Below are positions 24,089 to 33,046 of a stretch of DNA of 64,000 bases, one piece after another. A program made the position numbers and the translations under genes. A model generated the notes under the pieces. The model was not told the DNA's origin, did no database searches, and saw nothing but the letters and a program-made list of their open reading frames with translations. How positions within the stretch are numbered: position 1 is the stretch's first letter; each line of letters starts with the position of its first letter. The stretch spans positions 4,186,466 through 4,250,465 of the forward strand of contig NZ_CP183878.1 in NCBI RefSeq assembly GCF_048572895.1, given 5' to 3'. The stretch comes from Psychrobacillus sp048572895. Lineage in GTDB: Bacteria; Bacillota; Bacilli; Bacillales_A; Planococcaceae.

Positions 24089-24676
24089 TCATTTTCCTAA
24101 AATATATGCTTTTAACAGGGCCAGACGTTCTCTCATACGAACCTTTAGTTCCACAACTTTTGGTGTTTTAGCAGCGACAACATCCGACTCCCACCCGAGC
24201 TTGCTTGCTAGTACTTTGGCTCGTTGCAAATGGTAGTCGCTTGTAATAAGTGTGACAGAGTTAATATAACTAGGTAATATTGCTTGTGAAAACAAAAGGT
24301 TTTCATACGTAGAAGTCGCTTTATCTTCTATGAGGAGCCGGTTTTCATCTATTCCGTTCTCCAATAGAAAATCTCTCATCACAATAGCCTCTTCGATATC
24401 TTCATCGGGACCTTGCCCCCCTGAAAGCACCAATTTTACATGGGCATATTTTTGGGCATAGGCAAGAGCAGCATCCAATCTATACTGCAAAGCGAAGGAA
24501 GGGATATTACCTTTTTTCACTTTGGCACCAAGTACAATGGCATATTCATTAGTGCCATCTGCTTTTGGTTCTAGACCATCCTCTAGCCACTTACTTGTTA
24601 GTAACCAAATCCCAATTCCACTAGAAACAACAACTATTAACGGGATAAGCACTATCCACCTCATTTTTTTCTTCAT
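24089..24676 (-). CDS. YdcF/SanA-like DUF218 membrane-anchored protein
   Basis: A 195-residue protein with one N-terminal membrane helix (about 7-27) and a DUF218 domain outside or at the membrane. Motifs: EYAIVLGAKV (about 44), LVLSGGQGPDEDIEEAIVM (about 82-100), LIEDKATSTYENL and LITSDYHLQRA. The family is linked to envelope integrity and vancomycin tolerance (SanA), but the chemistry is unknown. It follows the plsY-like gene by 14 bp. Confidence 0.87.
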   Translation of the reverse strand: MKKKMRWIVLIPLIVVVSSGIGIWLLTSKWLEDGLEPKADGTNEYAIVLGAKVKKGNIPSFALQYRLDAALAYAQKYAHVKLVLSGGQGPDEDIEEAIVMRDFLLENGIDENRLLIEDKATSTYENLLFSQAILPSYINSVTLITSDYHLQRAKVLASKLGWESDVVAAKTPKVVELKVRMRERLALLKAYILGK

Positions 24677-24690
24677 GATTTACACTCATT

Positions 24691-25332
24691 TCATAATGAT
24701 GGCTTCTTCTTACTTAAAAAAGTGGAGATTTTCATCTCTTCCCTTCGTATTAAACGACGGAAATTTTCGATATGTAAAATAACTGCCATCAAAAATAGAA
24801 ATCCAGCAATAGCCATTGGTCCAATTCCTTCCGCAAACCAAATAGAGGCACCGATAAAGACAAAATAAAAAACAAACACACCAATTAATAAATAGTCCGT
24901 TATTAATGTAGTTCCTATTAATAATATAAGACCTAATAAGCCGAGCGGCCAGCTAAGAGCAAGCAACACTCCGATAAGGGTTGCGGTCCCTTTTCCACCT
25001 TTAAACTTAGTATAAAGAGGGAAATTATGTCCGAGTATTACAGCAGCACCTGCACTATATACCAGTACATCCTGTTCAACCAATGAATAGTCTGCGTACC
25101 CGAATATCCAGAAACGAACCGCAATTACTACGATTACTCCTTTTAAAATATCAATAATTGCAACTAAAATACCATATTTTGCGCCTAAAACGATAGCGGC
25201 GTTTGAAGCACCAGAGTTCTTTAAACCTTCTTTTTTAATATTTACGCCACTAAGATATTGCGCTATTTTAGAACCATGAATGGATCCAATTAGATAACTA
25301 ATAACAAGGATACAAATCACTGAAACGACCAT
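24691..25332 (-). CDS. PlsY-family glycerol-3-phosphate acyltransferase
   Basis: A 213-residue membrane protein of the PlsY family, which moves the acyl group from acyl phosphate to glycerol-3-phosphate, the first step of phospholipid synthesis. Motif 1 YLIGSIHGSKI, motif 2 NIKKEGLKNSGASNAA (usually GSGNxGATN, here divergent) and motif 3 LGHNFPLYTKFKGGKGTAT are visible. The divergence of motif 2 suggests a second paralogue rather than the housekeeping copy. Start ATG 25332 follows GGGAGGTGAG. Confidence 0.83.
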   Translation of the reverse strand: MVVSVICILVISYLIGSIHGSKIAQYLSGVNIKKEGLKNSGASNAAIVLGAKYGILVAIIDILKGVIVVIAVRFWIFGYADYSLVEQDVLVYSAGAAVILGHNFPLYTKFKGGKGTATLIGVLLALSWPLGLLGLILLIGTTLITDYLLIGVFVFYFVFIGASIWFAEGIGPMAIAGFLFLMAVILHIENFRRLIRREEMKISTFLSKKKPSL

Positions 25333-25527
25333 TTTCTCACCTCCCACTAACTTCAATATATTAAACGAACGAAAGGATAAGAAGTTTCAGATTCTTAAAA
25401 TATGGGTAGCTCTATCAGGAATAGCGACTCATTTAAGTATAGTAGAAAAGAACATCATCAAATTTTTGCAAAAACACTATGAATAATTTAAAATAAAACT
25501 ATAACGTTACGGTTTGGAGTGATTTAA

Positions 25528-25928
25528 TTGGGAAAGAGAAATTTAAAATTGGTGAATTAGCTGACACAACAGGTATAACAAAACGTACAATTGATTACTA
25601 TACAACTCTTGGATTGTTAAAAGCTGAACGTTCTACTTCGAATTATCGATATTATTCTTTTGAAGCCATTGATAGATTAAGAATTATTGAAGACAAGAAG
25701 TCAGCTGGTATGTCCTTAGAAGACATTAAACAGGAGTTAGAAAAAGATTCGGTAGAAGAAATAGATATACATGAAATTCGATTACACATGAAATATTTAG
25801 AGAAAGAAGTTTCACACTTGCTAGAGCAAATCAATAACAAAGAAGAAAACACACAACACACGATTAAACAAAAGATATCTTCAGAAAGCGTTGCTTTAAT
25901 GCAATCATTACTATTACTTATCACTTAG
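25528..25928 (+). CDS. MerR-family regulator (start off frame by 1 nt)
   Basis: About 132 residues: a full MerR helix-turn-helix, KIGELADTTGITKRTIDYYT then GLLKAERSTSNYRYYSFEA, with a coiled-coil end and no sensor domain. The ribosome site TGGAGTG (25515-25521) leads to TTG 25528, which is out of frame with the protein; adding one A to the GGGAAAG run restores TTG GGA AAA GAG. The frame is otherwise open from upstream. Either an assembly indel or a frameshifted start. The stop overlaps the next gene's ribosome site. Confidence 0.7.
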
Positions 25929-25965
25929 GAGGTGAAGTCTTACTTTTATAGTAAGACACTTATTG
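25927..25965 (+). promoter_or_regulatory. Ribosome site with hairpin spacer
   Basis: AGGAGGTG (25927-25934) lies 28 bp before the TTG start at 25963. Between them GTCTTAC-TTTTATA-GTAAGAC forms a perfect 7-bp hairpin. With the hairpin folded, 7 nt (AA plus ACTTA) remain, an optimal distance. Confidence 0.6.
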
Positions 25966-27270
25966 ACCATATTAAATTTAACCATTTTTGTAATATTACT
26001 AGCATTAACCGGATTCTTTGTAGCAACAGAATTTGCGATTGTAAAAGTACGACAATCAAGAATTGACCAAATTGTTGCGGAAGGCCGTAAAGGATCACTT
26101 GCTGCAAAACATGTAACCACACATTTAGATGAATATTTATCAGCCTGTCAGTTAGGAATTACGGTTACGGCTCTGGGTATTGGTATGGTAGGTGAATCGA
26201 CATTCGAATTCATTTTACATCCTTTATTTGCAAGCATTGGTATTGGCACAGATTATATTCACTACTTCACTATTGGTGGCGCATTTGCAATTGCAACTTT
26301 TTTACACGTAGTTGTCGGCGAATTGGCACCTAAAACGGTGGCAATTCAAAAGGCGGAAGCAGTGACACTAGTTTTTGCTAAGCCAATTATGATTTTCTAC
26401 AAAATTTTGTATCCATTTATTTGGTTCCTAAATGGATCTGCACGGGTATTAGTTGGTCTGTTCGGTATGAAACCAGCTTCTGAACATGAGTTGTCACATA
26501 CGGAGGAAGAACTTCGTCTCTTGCTCGCTGATAGCTACAAAAGCGGCGAGATTAACAAAAACGAATTAAAATATGTTAATAATGTCTTTGAATTTGATGA
26601 TCGGATTGCTCGTGAAATTATGGTGCCGCGTACTAAAATTATTGGATTTGAAAAAAAAGCTACTTTCCATGATGTATTAACAATTATTTCAGAGGAACGT
26701 TATACACGATATCCTGTCTATGAAGAAGATCGGGACAATATAATCGGTTTTATTAATATTAAAGACTTTTTAACACAAGGTATTAACAATCGAATTACAT
26801 CAGAGTCTTTCGACATAGAAAAATTTATGAATCCTGTAATAAATACAATTGAGTCTACACCAATAAATGATCTGTTATTGAAGATGCAAAAAGAACGTAC
26901 ACATATAGCTATTCTTCTGGATGAGTACGGTGGTACATCAGGACTTGTCACAGTAGAAGATATTTTAGAAGAAATTGTTGGAGAAATTCGCGATGAATAC
27001 GATGGTGATGAAATTGCAGATATTCGCAAGTTAGCAGATGACCATTATATTATTCATACAAATGTTTTACTTGACGATGTAGCAAAATTGTTAAGGATAG
27101 ATTTAGAGAATCCGGATGTAGATACAATTGGTGGCTGGTATTACACGCAAGATATTGAACTAGCTGAAGATAATCATATTGAACAAGATAGCTATATATT
27201 TTCAATTTATGAAAAAGAAGATAATCAATTAAGTTTTATAGAAGTAAAAAAAACTACTAATTTTGCATAG
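25963..27270 (+). CDS. CNNM/CorC (HlyC) family membrane protein
   Basis: A 435-residue protein: an N-terminal CNNM (DUF21) domain with three or four helices (about 5-150), a paired CBS domain module (about 200-330; IMVPRTKIIGFE, TRYPVYEEDRDNIIGFINIK, and HIAILLDEYGGTSGLVTVED), and a C-terminal CorC_HlyC domain (about 345-430). Relatives take part in Mg2+ or other divalent cation export. Start is TTG with a hairpin in the ribosome-site spacer. Co-transcription with the MerR gene is likely. Confidence 0.92.
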   Translation: MTILNLTIFVILLALTGFFVATEFAIVKVRQSRIDQIVAEGRKGSLAAKHVTTHLDEYLSACQLGITVTALGIGMVGESTFEFILHPLFASIGIGTDYIHYFTIGGAFAIATFLHVVVGELAPKTVAIQKAEAVTLVFAKPIMIFYKILYPFIWFLNGSARVLVGLFGMKPASEHELSHTEEELRLLLADSYKSGEINKNELKYVNNVFEFDDRIAREIMVPRTKIIGFEKKATFHDVLTIISEERYTRYPVYEEDRDNIIGFINIKDFLTQGINNRITSESFDIEKFMNPVINTIESTPINDLLLKMQKERTHIAILLDEYGGTSGLVTVEDILEEIVGEIRDEYDGDEIADIRKLADDHYIIHTNVLLDDVAKLLRIDLENPDVDTIGGWYYTQDIELAEDNHIEQDSYIFSIYEKEDNQLSFIEVKKTTNFA

Positions 27271-27364
27271 CAGAAAGAAAATTTTCTAGTGCCGGGTTCT
27301 AAGGAAATTCTGAGCTATTTCAGAATCCAATACCGTGATTATTTTCTAATTTTTCAAAAAAGTG

Positions 27365-27394
27365 TTGACAAATAGTTTGATAGAAATTTATACT
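27365..27394 (+). promoter_or_regulatory. SigA promoter of the S-box/metY unit
   Basis: TTGACA (27365-27370), 18-bp spacer, TATACT (27389-27394), about 30 bp before the riboswitch. Confidence 0.8.
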
Positions 27395-27424
27395 GTGTAA
27401 CAAGATGGAAAACTAAATCTAATA

Positions 27425-27539
27425 CTCTTATCAAGAGTGGCGGAGGGAATAGGCCCTGCGATGCCCAGCAACCAACAAGTTCTCAACTTGGAAAGGTGCT
27501 AAATCCTACAAATTCTAATACGAATTTGGAAGATAAGAG
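27425..27539 (+). ncRNA. SAM-I (S-box) riboswitch
   Basis: P1 pairs CTCTTATC (27425-27432) with GATAAGAG (27532-27539). Conserved elements in order: AAGAGTGGCGGAGGGA, GGCCCTGCGATGCCCAGCAA, then AAGGTGCTAAATCC. The P3 stem-loop is present. Binding of S-adenosylmethionine should favour the terminator at 27558, switching metY off. Confidence 0.97.
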
Positions 27540-27557
27540 GAGGAACATGCAAATTGC

Positions 27558-27586
27558 ACCCTCTTCTTAAATGAAGGGGGTTTTTG
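27558..27586 (+). terminator. S-box expression-platform terminator
   Basis: A 9-bp stem ACCCTCTTC/GAAGGGGGT with one T:G pair, then TTTT, between the aptamer and metY. Confidence 0.88.
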
Positions 27587-27651
27587 TAAGTTCTTAACCC
27601 TCCCTCGCCTCCATAAGCATCCATCTAAACTACATTTTAGGAGGAATTCAA

Positions 27652-28944
27652 ATGACAAATCTTCAAAAAGAAACACTACTTTTACATGGTGGCCAACAAC
27701 CAGATCCAGTAACGGGATCACGTGCAGTACCTATTCACAAGACAACATCCTTTGTATTCAAAAATACAGAACATGCGCAAAACCTATTTGCTCTTGCAGA
27801 ATCAGGGAATATCTATTCTCGTATTACGAATCCAACTGTGGATGTTTTTGAACAGCGAATTGCATTATTAGAAGGAGGGACAGCAGCAGTTGCACTTTCT
27901 TCCGGAATGGCAGCTATCGCGTTTTCTATTTTAAATATTGCAGGAGCAGGGGACGAAATTATAGCTGCGGAAAATTTGTATGGTGGTACATTTAATTTAT
28001 TTGCCCATACATTGCCGAGATATGGTATTACAGTGAAGTTTGTAGATTCTACGGATCCAGAAAACTTCCGAGCAGCAGTTACGGATAAAACAAAAGCATT
28101 TTTTGCTGAAATCATCGGAAACCCAAGCTTAAATGTATTAGATGTGGAAAACGTGGCGGCCATTGCTAACGAAGTAGGAGTTCCACTATTGGTAGATAGC
28201 ACATTTGCTACTCCATATGGATCGAATCCAATTAAACACGGTGCTCATGTTGTTATTCACTCGGCAACAAAGTGGATTGGTGGTCATGGTACAACTATCG
28301 GTGGAGTTGTCATAGATGGAGGGAACTTCAATTGGGATTCAGAGAAATTCCCTGGATTCACCCAACCAGATGTAACCTATCATGGCCTTAGATACGGAAT
28401 AGATGTTCCAAGCGTAGCGTTCGCAGTGAAATTGCGTGTTCAATTGCTTCGCGATTTTGGCCCAACTCTAAGTCCAGAAGCAGCTTTCTCCTTTCTACAA
28501 GGATTAGAAACACTTCATTTACGTGTACCAAAGCACAATGAAAATGCACAAAAAATTGCTGAGTACTTAGAAAATAACGAAGAAGTGACTTGGGTTAACT
28601 ATTTAGGTTTAGAAAGTCATCCATCACATGAGCTTGCAAAAAAATACTTACAGAACGGTTTTGGCTCGATCCTAACTTTCGGAGTTAAAGGAGGTAAAGA
28701 AGCAGGACGAAATATTATTGATAATATTGAAATTTGGTCGCATGTAGCTAATGTCGGAGATGCCAAATCACTAATAATCCATCCTGCATCTACAACACAT
28801 CAGCAGTTAACTCCAGAGGACTTGGTGAAATCAGGAGTTACAGAAGACCTAATCCGTTTGTCTGTTGGGCTAGAAGCAGTCGAAGATTTACAGGCTGCAC
28901 TTGATAAAGTACTCGTAGGAAAAACAAATGTCCTCTCTAGATAG
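27652..28944 (+). CDS. metY: O-acetylhomoserine sulfhydrylase MetY
   Basis: A 430-residue PLP enzyme of the Cys/Met metabolism family that makes homocysteine from O-acetylhomoserine and sulfide. The PLP lysine is K207 in SATKWIGGHG. Length of about 430 and the insert after it fit O-acetylhomoserine sulfhydrylase rather than MetI/MetC (about 380). ALSSGMAAIA binds the cofactor phosphate. Controlled by the S-box upstream; homoserine dehydrogenase follows, making the substrate precursor. Confidence 0.93.
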   Translation: MTNLQKETLLLHGGQQPDPVTGSRAVPIHKTTSFVFKNTEHAQNLFALAESGNIYSRITNPTVDVFEQRIALLEGGTAAVALSSGMAAIAFSILNIAGAGDEIIAAENLYGGTFNLFAHTLPRYGITVKFVDSTDPENFRAAVTDKTKAFFAEIIGNPSLNVLDVENVAAIANEVGVPLLVDSTFATPYGSNPIKHGAHVVIHSATKWIGGHGTTIGGVVIDGGNFNWDSEKFPGFTQPDVTYHGLRYGIDVPSVAFAVKLRVQLLRDFGPTLSPEAAFSFLQGLETLHLRVPKHNENAQKIAEYLENNEEVTWVNYLGLESHPSHELAKKYLQNGFGSILTFGVKGGKEAGRNIIDNIEIWSHVANVGDAKSLIIHPASTTHQQLTPEDLVKSGVTEDLIRLSVGLEAVEDLQAALDKVLVGKTNVLSR

Positions 28945-28951
28945 AATTTTG

Positions 28952-28980
28952 TTGATAGTTGAGTGAAAATGGGCTACAAT
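28952..28980 (+). promoter_or_regulatory. Promoter of the homoserine dehydrogenase gene
   Basis: TTGATA (28952-28957), 17 bp, TACAAT (28975-28980). It allows hom to be expressed apart from the S-box-controlled transcript. Confidence 0.7.
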
Positions 28981-29076
28981 ATGTAAAATAGTTCTTCGTA
29001 TAAAATTGCGATTATGAATTTTACTAATAGAAGCAAATTGGAACTCAATTGTGCGGATTCATTTGGAGGAGATAGC

Positions 29077-30063
29077 ATGGCGACTATAAAAGCAGCAATC
29101 CTAGGTTTCGGAACAGTCGGGCAAGGGATTTACCACATTGTAAATGAAAAAAGAGAAGATCTTAAAAAATCTTTAGGATTAGACATAGAAATTAGTGCTA
29201 TTCTCGTAAACAACGTTGGGAAAGAAAGAATAGCTACACCCGGTGTCTTAGTGACTGATGACTTTGAGGATATTATCAATATTCCTGGGCTACAAGTTGT
29301 ATTCGAGGCAATTGTAAATGAGGAACCAGCATATAACTACCTATGTAGAGCAATTGATAAAGGATGTCACGTAATCACAGCAAATAAAGTGATGTTCTCC
29401 AAATATAGTATTCCATTGCATGAGCGTGCAAAATCTCGTGGAGTATTTATCGGATACGAAGCAACAACAGCAGGCGGAGTTCCAGTTATTAAAACATTGA
29501 AAAACTTACTACAAGTAAACTCAGTAAAAAGAATTCAAGGAATCTTAAATGGTACGTCGAATTACATTTTGACACAAATGCGTCAGGATGAATGTCAATT
29601 TGATGATGCATTAAAAGAGGCGCAGGACCTTGGCTATGCAGAAGCCGATCCATATAACGACGTTTCCGGGCAAGACGCATTCCGTAAACTGATGATTTTA
29701 AGTGCCCTAGCATTTAAAAAACAGCCTAATTGGAACGACGTTCGTGTAATAGGTATTGATGAAATCTCATTGGAGGATGTCCGAAAAGCGAAGGAACAAG
29801 GACTGCGTTACCGTCATGTGGCAGAAATAGAGCAAGATGAAAACGGAGAACTATACGCTTCCGTTGGACCACAACTAGTAGGACCAGACCATCCTTTATA
29901 TTCAATCGAAGGAGTAAACAACGCAGTTGCTCTCGATACTAACTACATTGGAACACTAACATTAGTCGGTCCAGGAGCAGGAATGTATCCAACAGCTAGT
30001 GTGATGGTAGAGGACTACGCAGAAATTATCGGAAAACGAGCGGGGTTCTTCATAACGATATAG
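29077..30063 (+). CDS. hom: Homoserine dehydrogenase, short form without ACT domain
   Basis: A 328-residue NAD(P)-dependent enzyme reducing aspartate semialdehyde to homoserine. It has the dinucleotide loop GFGTVGQG (about residues 10-17), ITANKVMFSKYS (NK motif), GYEATTAGGVPVI, GILNGTSNYIL, and the catalytic region EAQDLGYAEADPYNDVSGQD. It lacks the C-terminal ACT domain of the main B. subtilis Hom, so feedback by threonine is unlikely. Start ATG 29077 follows GGAGGAG; the frame extends to 29014 without a ribosome site. Placement after metY suggests methionine supply. Confidence 0.92.
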   Translation: MATIKAAILGFGTVGQGIYHIVNEKREDLKKSLGLDIEISAILVNNVGKERIATPGVLVTDDFEDIINIPGLQVVFEAIVNEEPAYNYLCRAIDKGCHVITANKVMFSKYSIPLHERAKSRGVFIGYEATTAGGVPVIKTLKNLLQVNSVKRIQGILNGTSNYILTQMRQDECQFDDALKEAQDLGYAEADPYNDVSGQDAFRKLMILSALAFKKQPNWNDVRVIGIDEISLEDVRKAKEQGLRYRHVAEIEQDENGELYASVGPQLVGPDHPLYSIEGVNNAVALDTNYIGTLTLVGPGAGMYPTASVMVEDYAEIIGKRAGFFITI

Positions 30064-30087
30064 AAATGCGTAAGGACCTACTAAAAC

Positions 30088-30123
30088 AAAAGGACATTCT
30101 CCTCATTCGGAGAACGTCCTTTT
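30088..30123. terminator. Bidirectional terminator after hom
   Basis: AAAAGGAC-A-TTCTCC pairs with GGAGAA-C-GTCCTTTT, one mismatch, 6-nt loop. Confidence 0.82.
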
Positions 30124-30131
30124 CCTTTGTA

Positions 30132-30362
30132 TTAATCTTCGTCTTTTACATCAATATCGTCTGGAATCGGAGTATTTCTCCACTCATCGATTTGTCTTTT
30201 CAAGTCCTCGATTTGTTGCAAGTGCGTTTCAAATTGGGCGCTATTTACGTAATACTCTTCTCCATCAAAAATGGCACGAATCTTCTTCTCTGAAATATAT
30301 CGTTTTACTTGATCAATAGGCATTGATAAATAATTCGCAGTTTCTTCTACTGTCATATACAT
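30132..30362 (-). CDS. Excisionase/MerR-like small DNA-binding protein
   Basis: A 76-residue protein with an N-terminal winged helix-turn-helix of the excisionase type: MTVEETANYLSMPIDQVKRY, ending in FDGEEYYVNSAQFE. A coiled-coil, acidic tail follows. No phage genes lie nearby, so it is probably a host regulator or accessory protein. Short ribosome site GGAGG upstream. Confidence 0.75.
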   Translation of the reverse strand: MYMTVEETANYLSMPIDQVKRYISEKKIRAIFDGEEYYVNSAQFETHLQQIEDLKRQIDEWRNTPIPDDIDVKDED

Positions 30363-30462
30363 GTGGAATGCCTCCTATCGTTATTAGTATAAGATACGAT
30401 TGGCGGTAACTCAATATGTGCTATATTGGAAGTTCGAAAATGTGGGAAGGTAGGGAGAAAAC

Positions 30463-31359
30463 TTGACAGTATTGCCATACATATTTGTACTATTTGGTGC
30501 TATTTTGTGGGGAACAACAGGAACTGCACAAACATTTTTACCAGACAGTGCGCACCCATTTATTATTAGTGCAGGACGTTCTGCAAGTGGAGGATTGTTT
30601 CTTCTAATTATTCTAGTTTTATTTAAAAAAATACAGTTCCTTTCATGGCCCTGGAAACAAACGCTATACGCCGCTATTTGTATTTCATTGTTTCAGCTCT
30701 TATTTTTTTCATCAGTGCGTTTAACGGGGGTAGCGATAGCGAGTGTGGTTGCTATTGGAAGTGCTCCAGTATTTTCAGGTTTGATTGAGTGGATTTTTTT
30801 GAAAATGCGTCCTACTAAAATATGGGGTGGTTCCACAGCCTTAGCTATTATTGGTTGTCTATTTTTATTTGTAACAAAAGGTGAAGTCAACATTAATCCA
30901 TTAGGGATTTTGTACTCATTGGTCGCTGGCCTTATTTTTGCGTTGTATACAATGACGAGCAAATCGTTGTTGCAAAAAGAAGACGCTATATCCGTAGTTG
31001 CAATGACCTTCTCGCTTAGCGCATTGTTGTTAACACCTTTCTATTTCATATTTGATGTAAGTTGGTTGAAGGATACTGGAAATGTGGGAATCATTTTTTA
31101 TTTGGGAATAGCAACTACTAGTATTGCTTATGTGCTATACGGTTGGGGGCTTCGTAAAATCCCTGCTTCCTCTGCACTAACTTTATCGCTCGCGGAGCCT
31201 ACTACTGCTGCCTTACTTGGTGTAATCGTGGTGGGTGAGATTCTCAGCGCAACATCTTGGGTAGGTATTGGTTTATTGCTTGGGAGCATAGCTATTTTAA
31301 CGTTTGGGAGTAAATTTAGTAACTTACAGAATGAAAAAGAAGGTAAGTGTCCCATCTAG
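30463..31359 (+). CDS. EamA-family (DMT) transporter
   Basis: A 298-residue membrane protein with ten helices in two EamA repeats: LFGAILWGTTGTAQTF at the start and YGWGLRKIPASSALTLSLAE then PTTAALLGVIVVGE in the second repeat. It starts with TTG after GGGAGAAAA. Members export amino acids or metabolites; the position near metY and hom does not fix a substrate. Own terminator at 31420. Confidence 0.9.
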   Translation: MTVLPYIFVLFGAILWGTTGTAQTFLPDSAHPFIISAGRSASGGLFLLIILVLFKKIQFLSWPWKQTLYAAICISLFQLLFFSSVRLTGVAIASVVAIGSAPVFSGLIEWIFLKMRPTKIWGGSTALAIIGCLFLFVTKGEVNINPLGILYSLVAGLIFALYTMTSKSLLQKEDAISVVAMTFSLSALLLTPFYFIFDVSWLKDTGNVGIIFYLGIATTSIAYVLYGWGLRKIPASSALTLSLAEPTTAALLGVIVVGEILSATSWVGIGLLLGSIAILTFGSKFSNLQNEKEGKCPI

Positions 31360-31419
31360 GTAGAACTAAATAAAACGGCTATGCTAAAGTTAAAGGCTGA
31401 TTTAAAAATGCACATAAAA

Positions 31420-31454
31420 ATGAGCTTGGAAATGTCTCCAGCTCATTGTTTTTT
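31420..31454 (+). terminator. Terminator of the EamA gene
   Basis: ATGAGCT/AGCTCAT stem with inner TGGA/TCC pairs, then GTTTTTTA. Confidence 0.8.
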
Positions 31455-31523
31455 ATGTCCGCTTTTTACTAATGTACCTGTTAGTGGAATAAGAAAGATT
31501 GACTTTTCGTTAACAGAGCCTTT

Positions 31524-32771
31524 CTAATTAAAAACTATAGGAAAAGTAAATATAACGAAAGCTGCCCAAAGTCCGTAGACCGGCAAATACTTAGTAACGG
31601 CATCTTGGATAGTTGAAGGTCCGGTTTTGTTTTGTAGAAAACGCATATAGGAAAGCATAATCCAAAATAGATTGACCCAGATAAGTATGTTTACTCCTAA
31701 AACAGCAAGTCTATTAGGTGTAATCCCATAAGAAGAAAGTCTGAACATGATGGCTGACAAAGCCACACTGTCAATGATAAGCGCAAGAACAATTAAGGCG
31801 AAATTTATATAATCTGAAATGTTCTTTTTCCCGTCTGAGTCTTTCTCGATAATGGAAAATATGGTGACGACCAATACACCAAGAAGTATTCCGTTGAAGG
31901 CTATTAGGAAATTGCGGTCCAAGAATGGATTTTTTCCGACCCATATAACCGTTATAAGATAGACCAACAATGTGACCAGAACAAGGGGACTAAAAATTTT
32001 AGCTATATACGGTGTAATATTCTTAGCAAGTTTAAGGTTCATTGATACAAGGTATGCAGCAACAATAGCGAGAGCGGCAGCACCAAATAAAACGACATTA
32101 CTAAAATAGAATTCTTCTATATCCAAGCCTACAAAGCTAAATAACTGCATGGTTAATAATGCTAGTATCATTCCGCTAACTGCCATGCTGGCGTAGAGAA
32201 TACAATATTCCAAATTAAATTTAATATAGGTTAATCTTGTACTGCCTTTTGAATATTCATTTCCTGTAAATGCAAGACCTACCAGTACCCATAAGAATAT
32301 GGGAAGGTGTAAATAAGCAAGGATAATACTGTCTTTATAATTTAATGGCAGTATATTAAGATAAAACCCGGAAATTAGGAACAACGCTACAAGGGAATAA
32401 ATAACACTTTTTTTCGGAGTATTATTGTAGACAAAATAGGCAGCAATAAAGGGAATTATACCAAAAGCCAGGTTAATTGGAGCAATTGCTTCCTGTTCGA
32501 CAAAATGGAAAATGATCCTGGTGCTTACCCCGGCCAGAATCGCTAAAAAGCCCATGAATAAGAAACCTTTTTGAAGCAAAGAAGATTTTTCTGTACTTGC
32601 CGTCTCCTTGAAATTCAATCTTTCATGCCAAACACCAAGAACCTGAGAATCAGGATTTTGTTCCCATGCGTTTGAGAATGATTTTTTAAAAGCTTTCGGA
32701 TCTTTTCTATACATTCTCTCCAGCTCATGAGGCTTAGCGATATTTTCCATAATCAAATTTTTACTTTCCAT
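31524..32771 (-). CDS. Multi-pass membrane protein, DUF4153-like
   Basis: A 415-residue protein. The soluble N-terminus (about 1-75; ERMYRKDPKAFKKSFSNAWE) resembles DUF2157/DUF4153-type leaders, and about eleven helices follow. The end RLSSYGITPNRLAVLGVNIL resembles DUF4153. Start ATG 32771 after GGAGG. Third gene in a leftward unit with DUF2975 and an XRE regulator. Function unknown. Confidence 0.65.
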   Translation of the reverse strand: MESKNLIMENIAKPHELERMYRKDPKAFKKSFSNAWEQNPDSQVLGVWHERLNFKETASTEKSSLLQKGFLFMGFLAILAGVSTRIIFHFVEQEAIAPINLAFGIIPFIAAYFVYNNTPKKSVIYSLVALFLISGFYLNILPLNYKDSIILAYLHLPIFLWVLVGLAFTGNEYSKGSTRLTYIKFNLEYCILYASMAVSGMILALLTMQLFSFVGLDIEEFYFSNVVLFGAAALAIVAAYLVSMNLKLAKNITPYIAKIFSPLVLVTLLVYLITVIWVGKNPFLDRNFLIAFNGILLGVLVVTIFSIIEKDSDGKKNISDYINFALIVLALIIDSVALSAIMFRLSSYGITPNRLAVLGVNILIWVNLFWIMLSYMRFLQNKTGPSTIQDAVTKYLPVYGLWAAFVIFTFPIVFN

Positions 32772-32819
32772 AGTTATACCTCCTCTAATCATTTTTATAT
32801 TAAGTTTCATCCTCAATGT

Positions 32820-33035
32820 TTAACTATCTTCGTCGCTTTTGTATTCTAAAATATCTCCAGGCTGACATTCTAAAGCCTTACAAATTAACTCTAAAGTAGA
32901 TAATCGAATTGCTTTTGCCTTTCCATTTTTTAATATAGAAAGATTCGCCATTGTTATTCCAACCTTCTCCGACAGTTTTGTTACGCTCATTTTCCTTTTT
33001 GCTAACATCACATCAATATTGATTATAATTGCCAT
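32820..33035 (-). CDS. XRE/Cro-type helix-turn-helix regulator
   Basis: A 71-residue stand-alone helix-turn-helix protein: MLAKRKMSVTKLSEKVGITM, then ANLSILKNGKAKAIRLSTLE. This is the compact YozG-like group usually paired with DUF2975, as here (11 bp after it). It probably regulates its own operon. Confidence 0.88.
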   Translation of the reverse strand: MAIIINIDVMLAKRKMSVTKLSEKVGITMANLSILKNGKAKAIRLSTLELICKALECQPGDILEYKSDEDS

Positions 33036-33046
33036 TGTTATTCACC

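Noticed and set aside
30132..30362. Prophage excisionase
   Set aside because: The fold is excisionase-like, but no integrase, attachment site or other phage gene is nearby.
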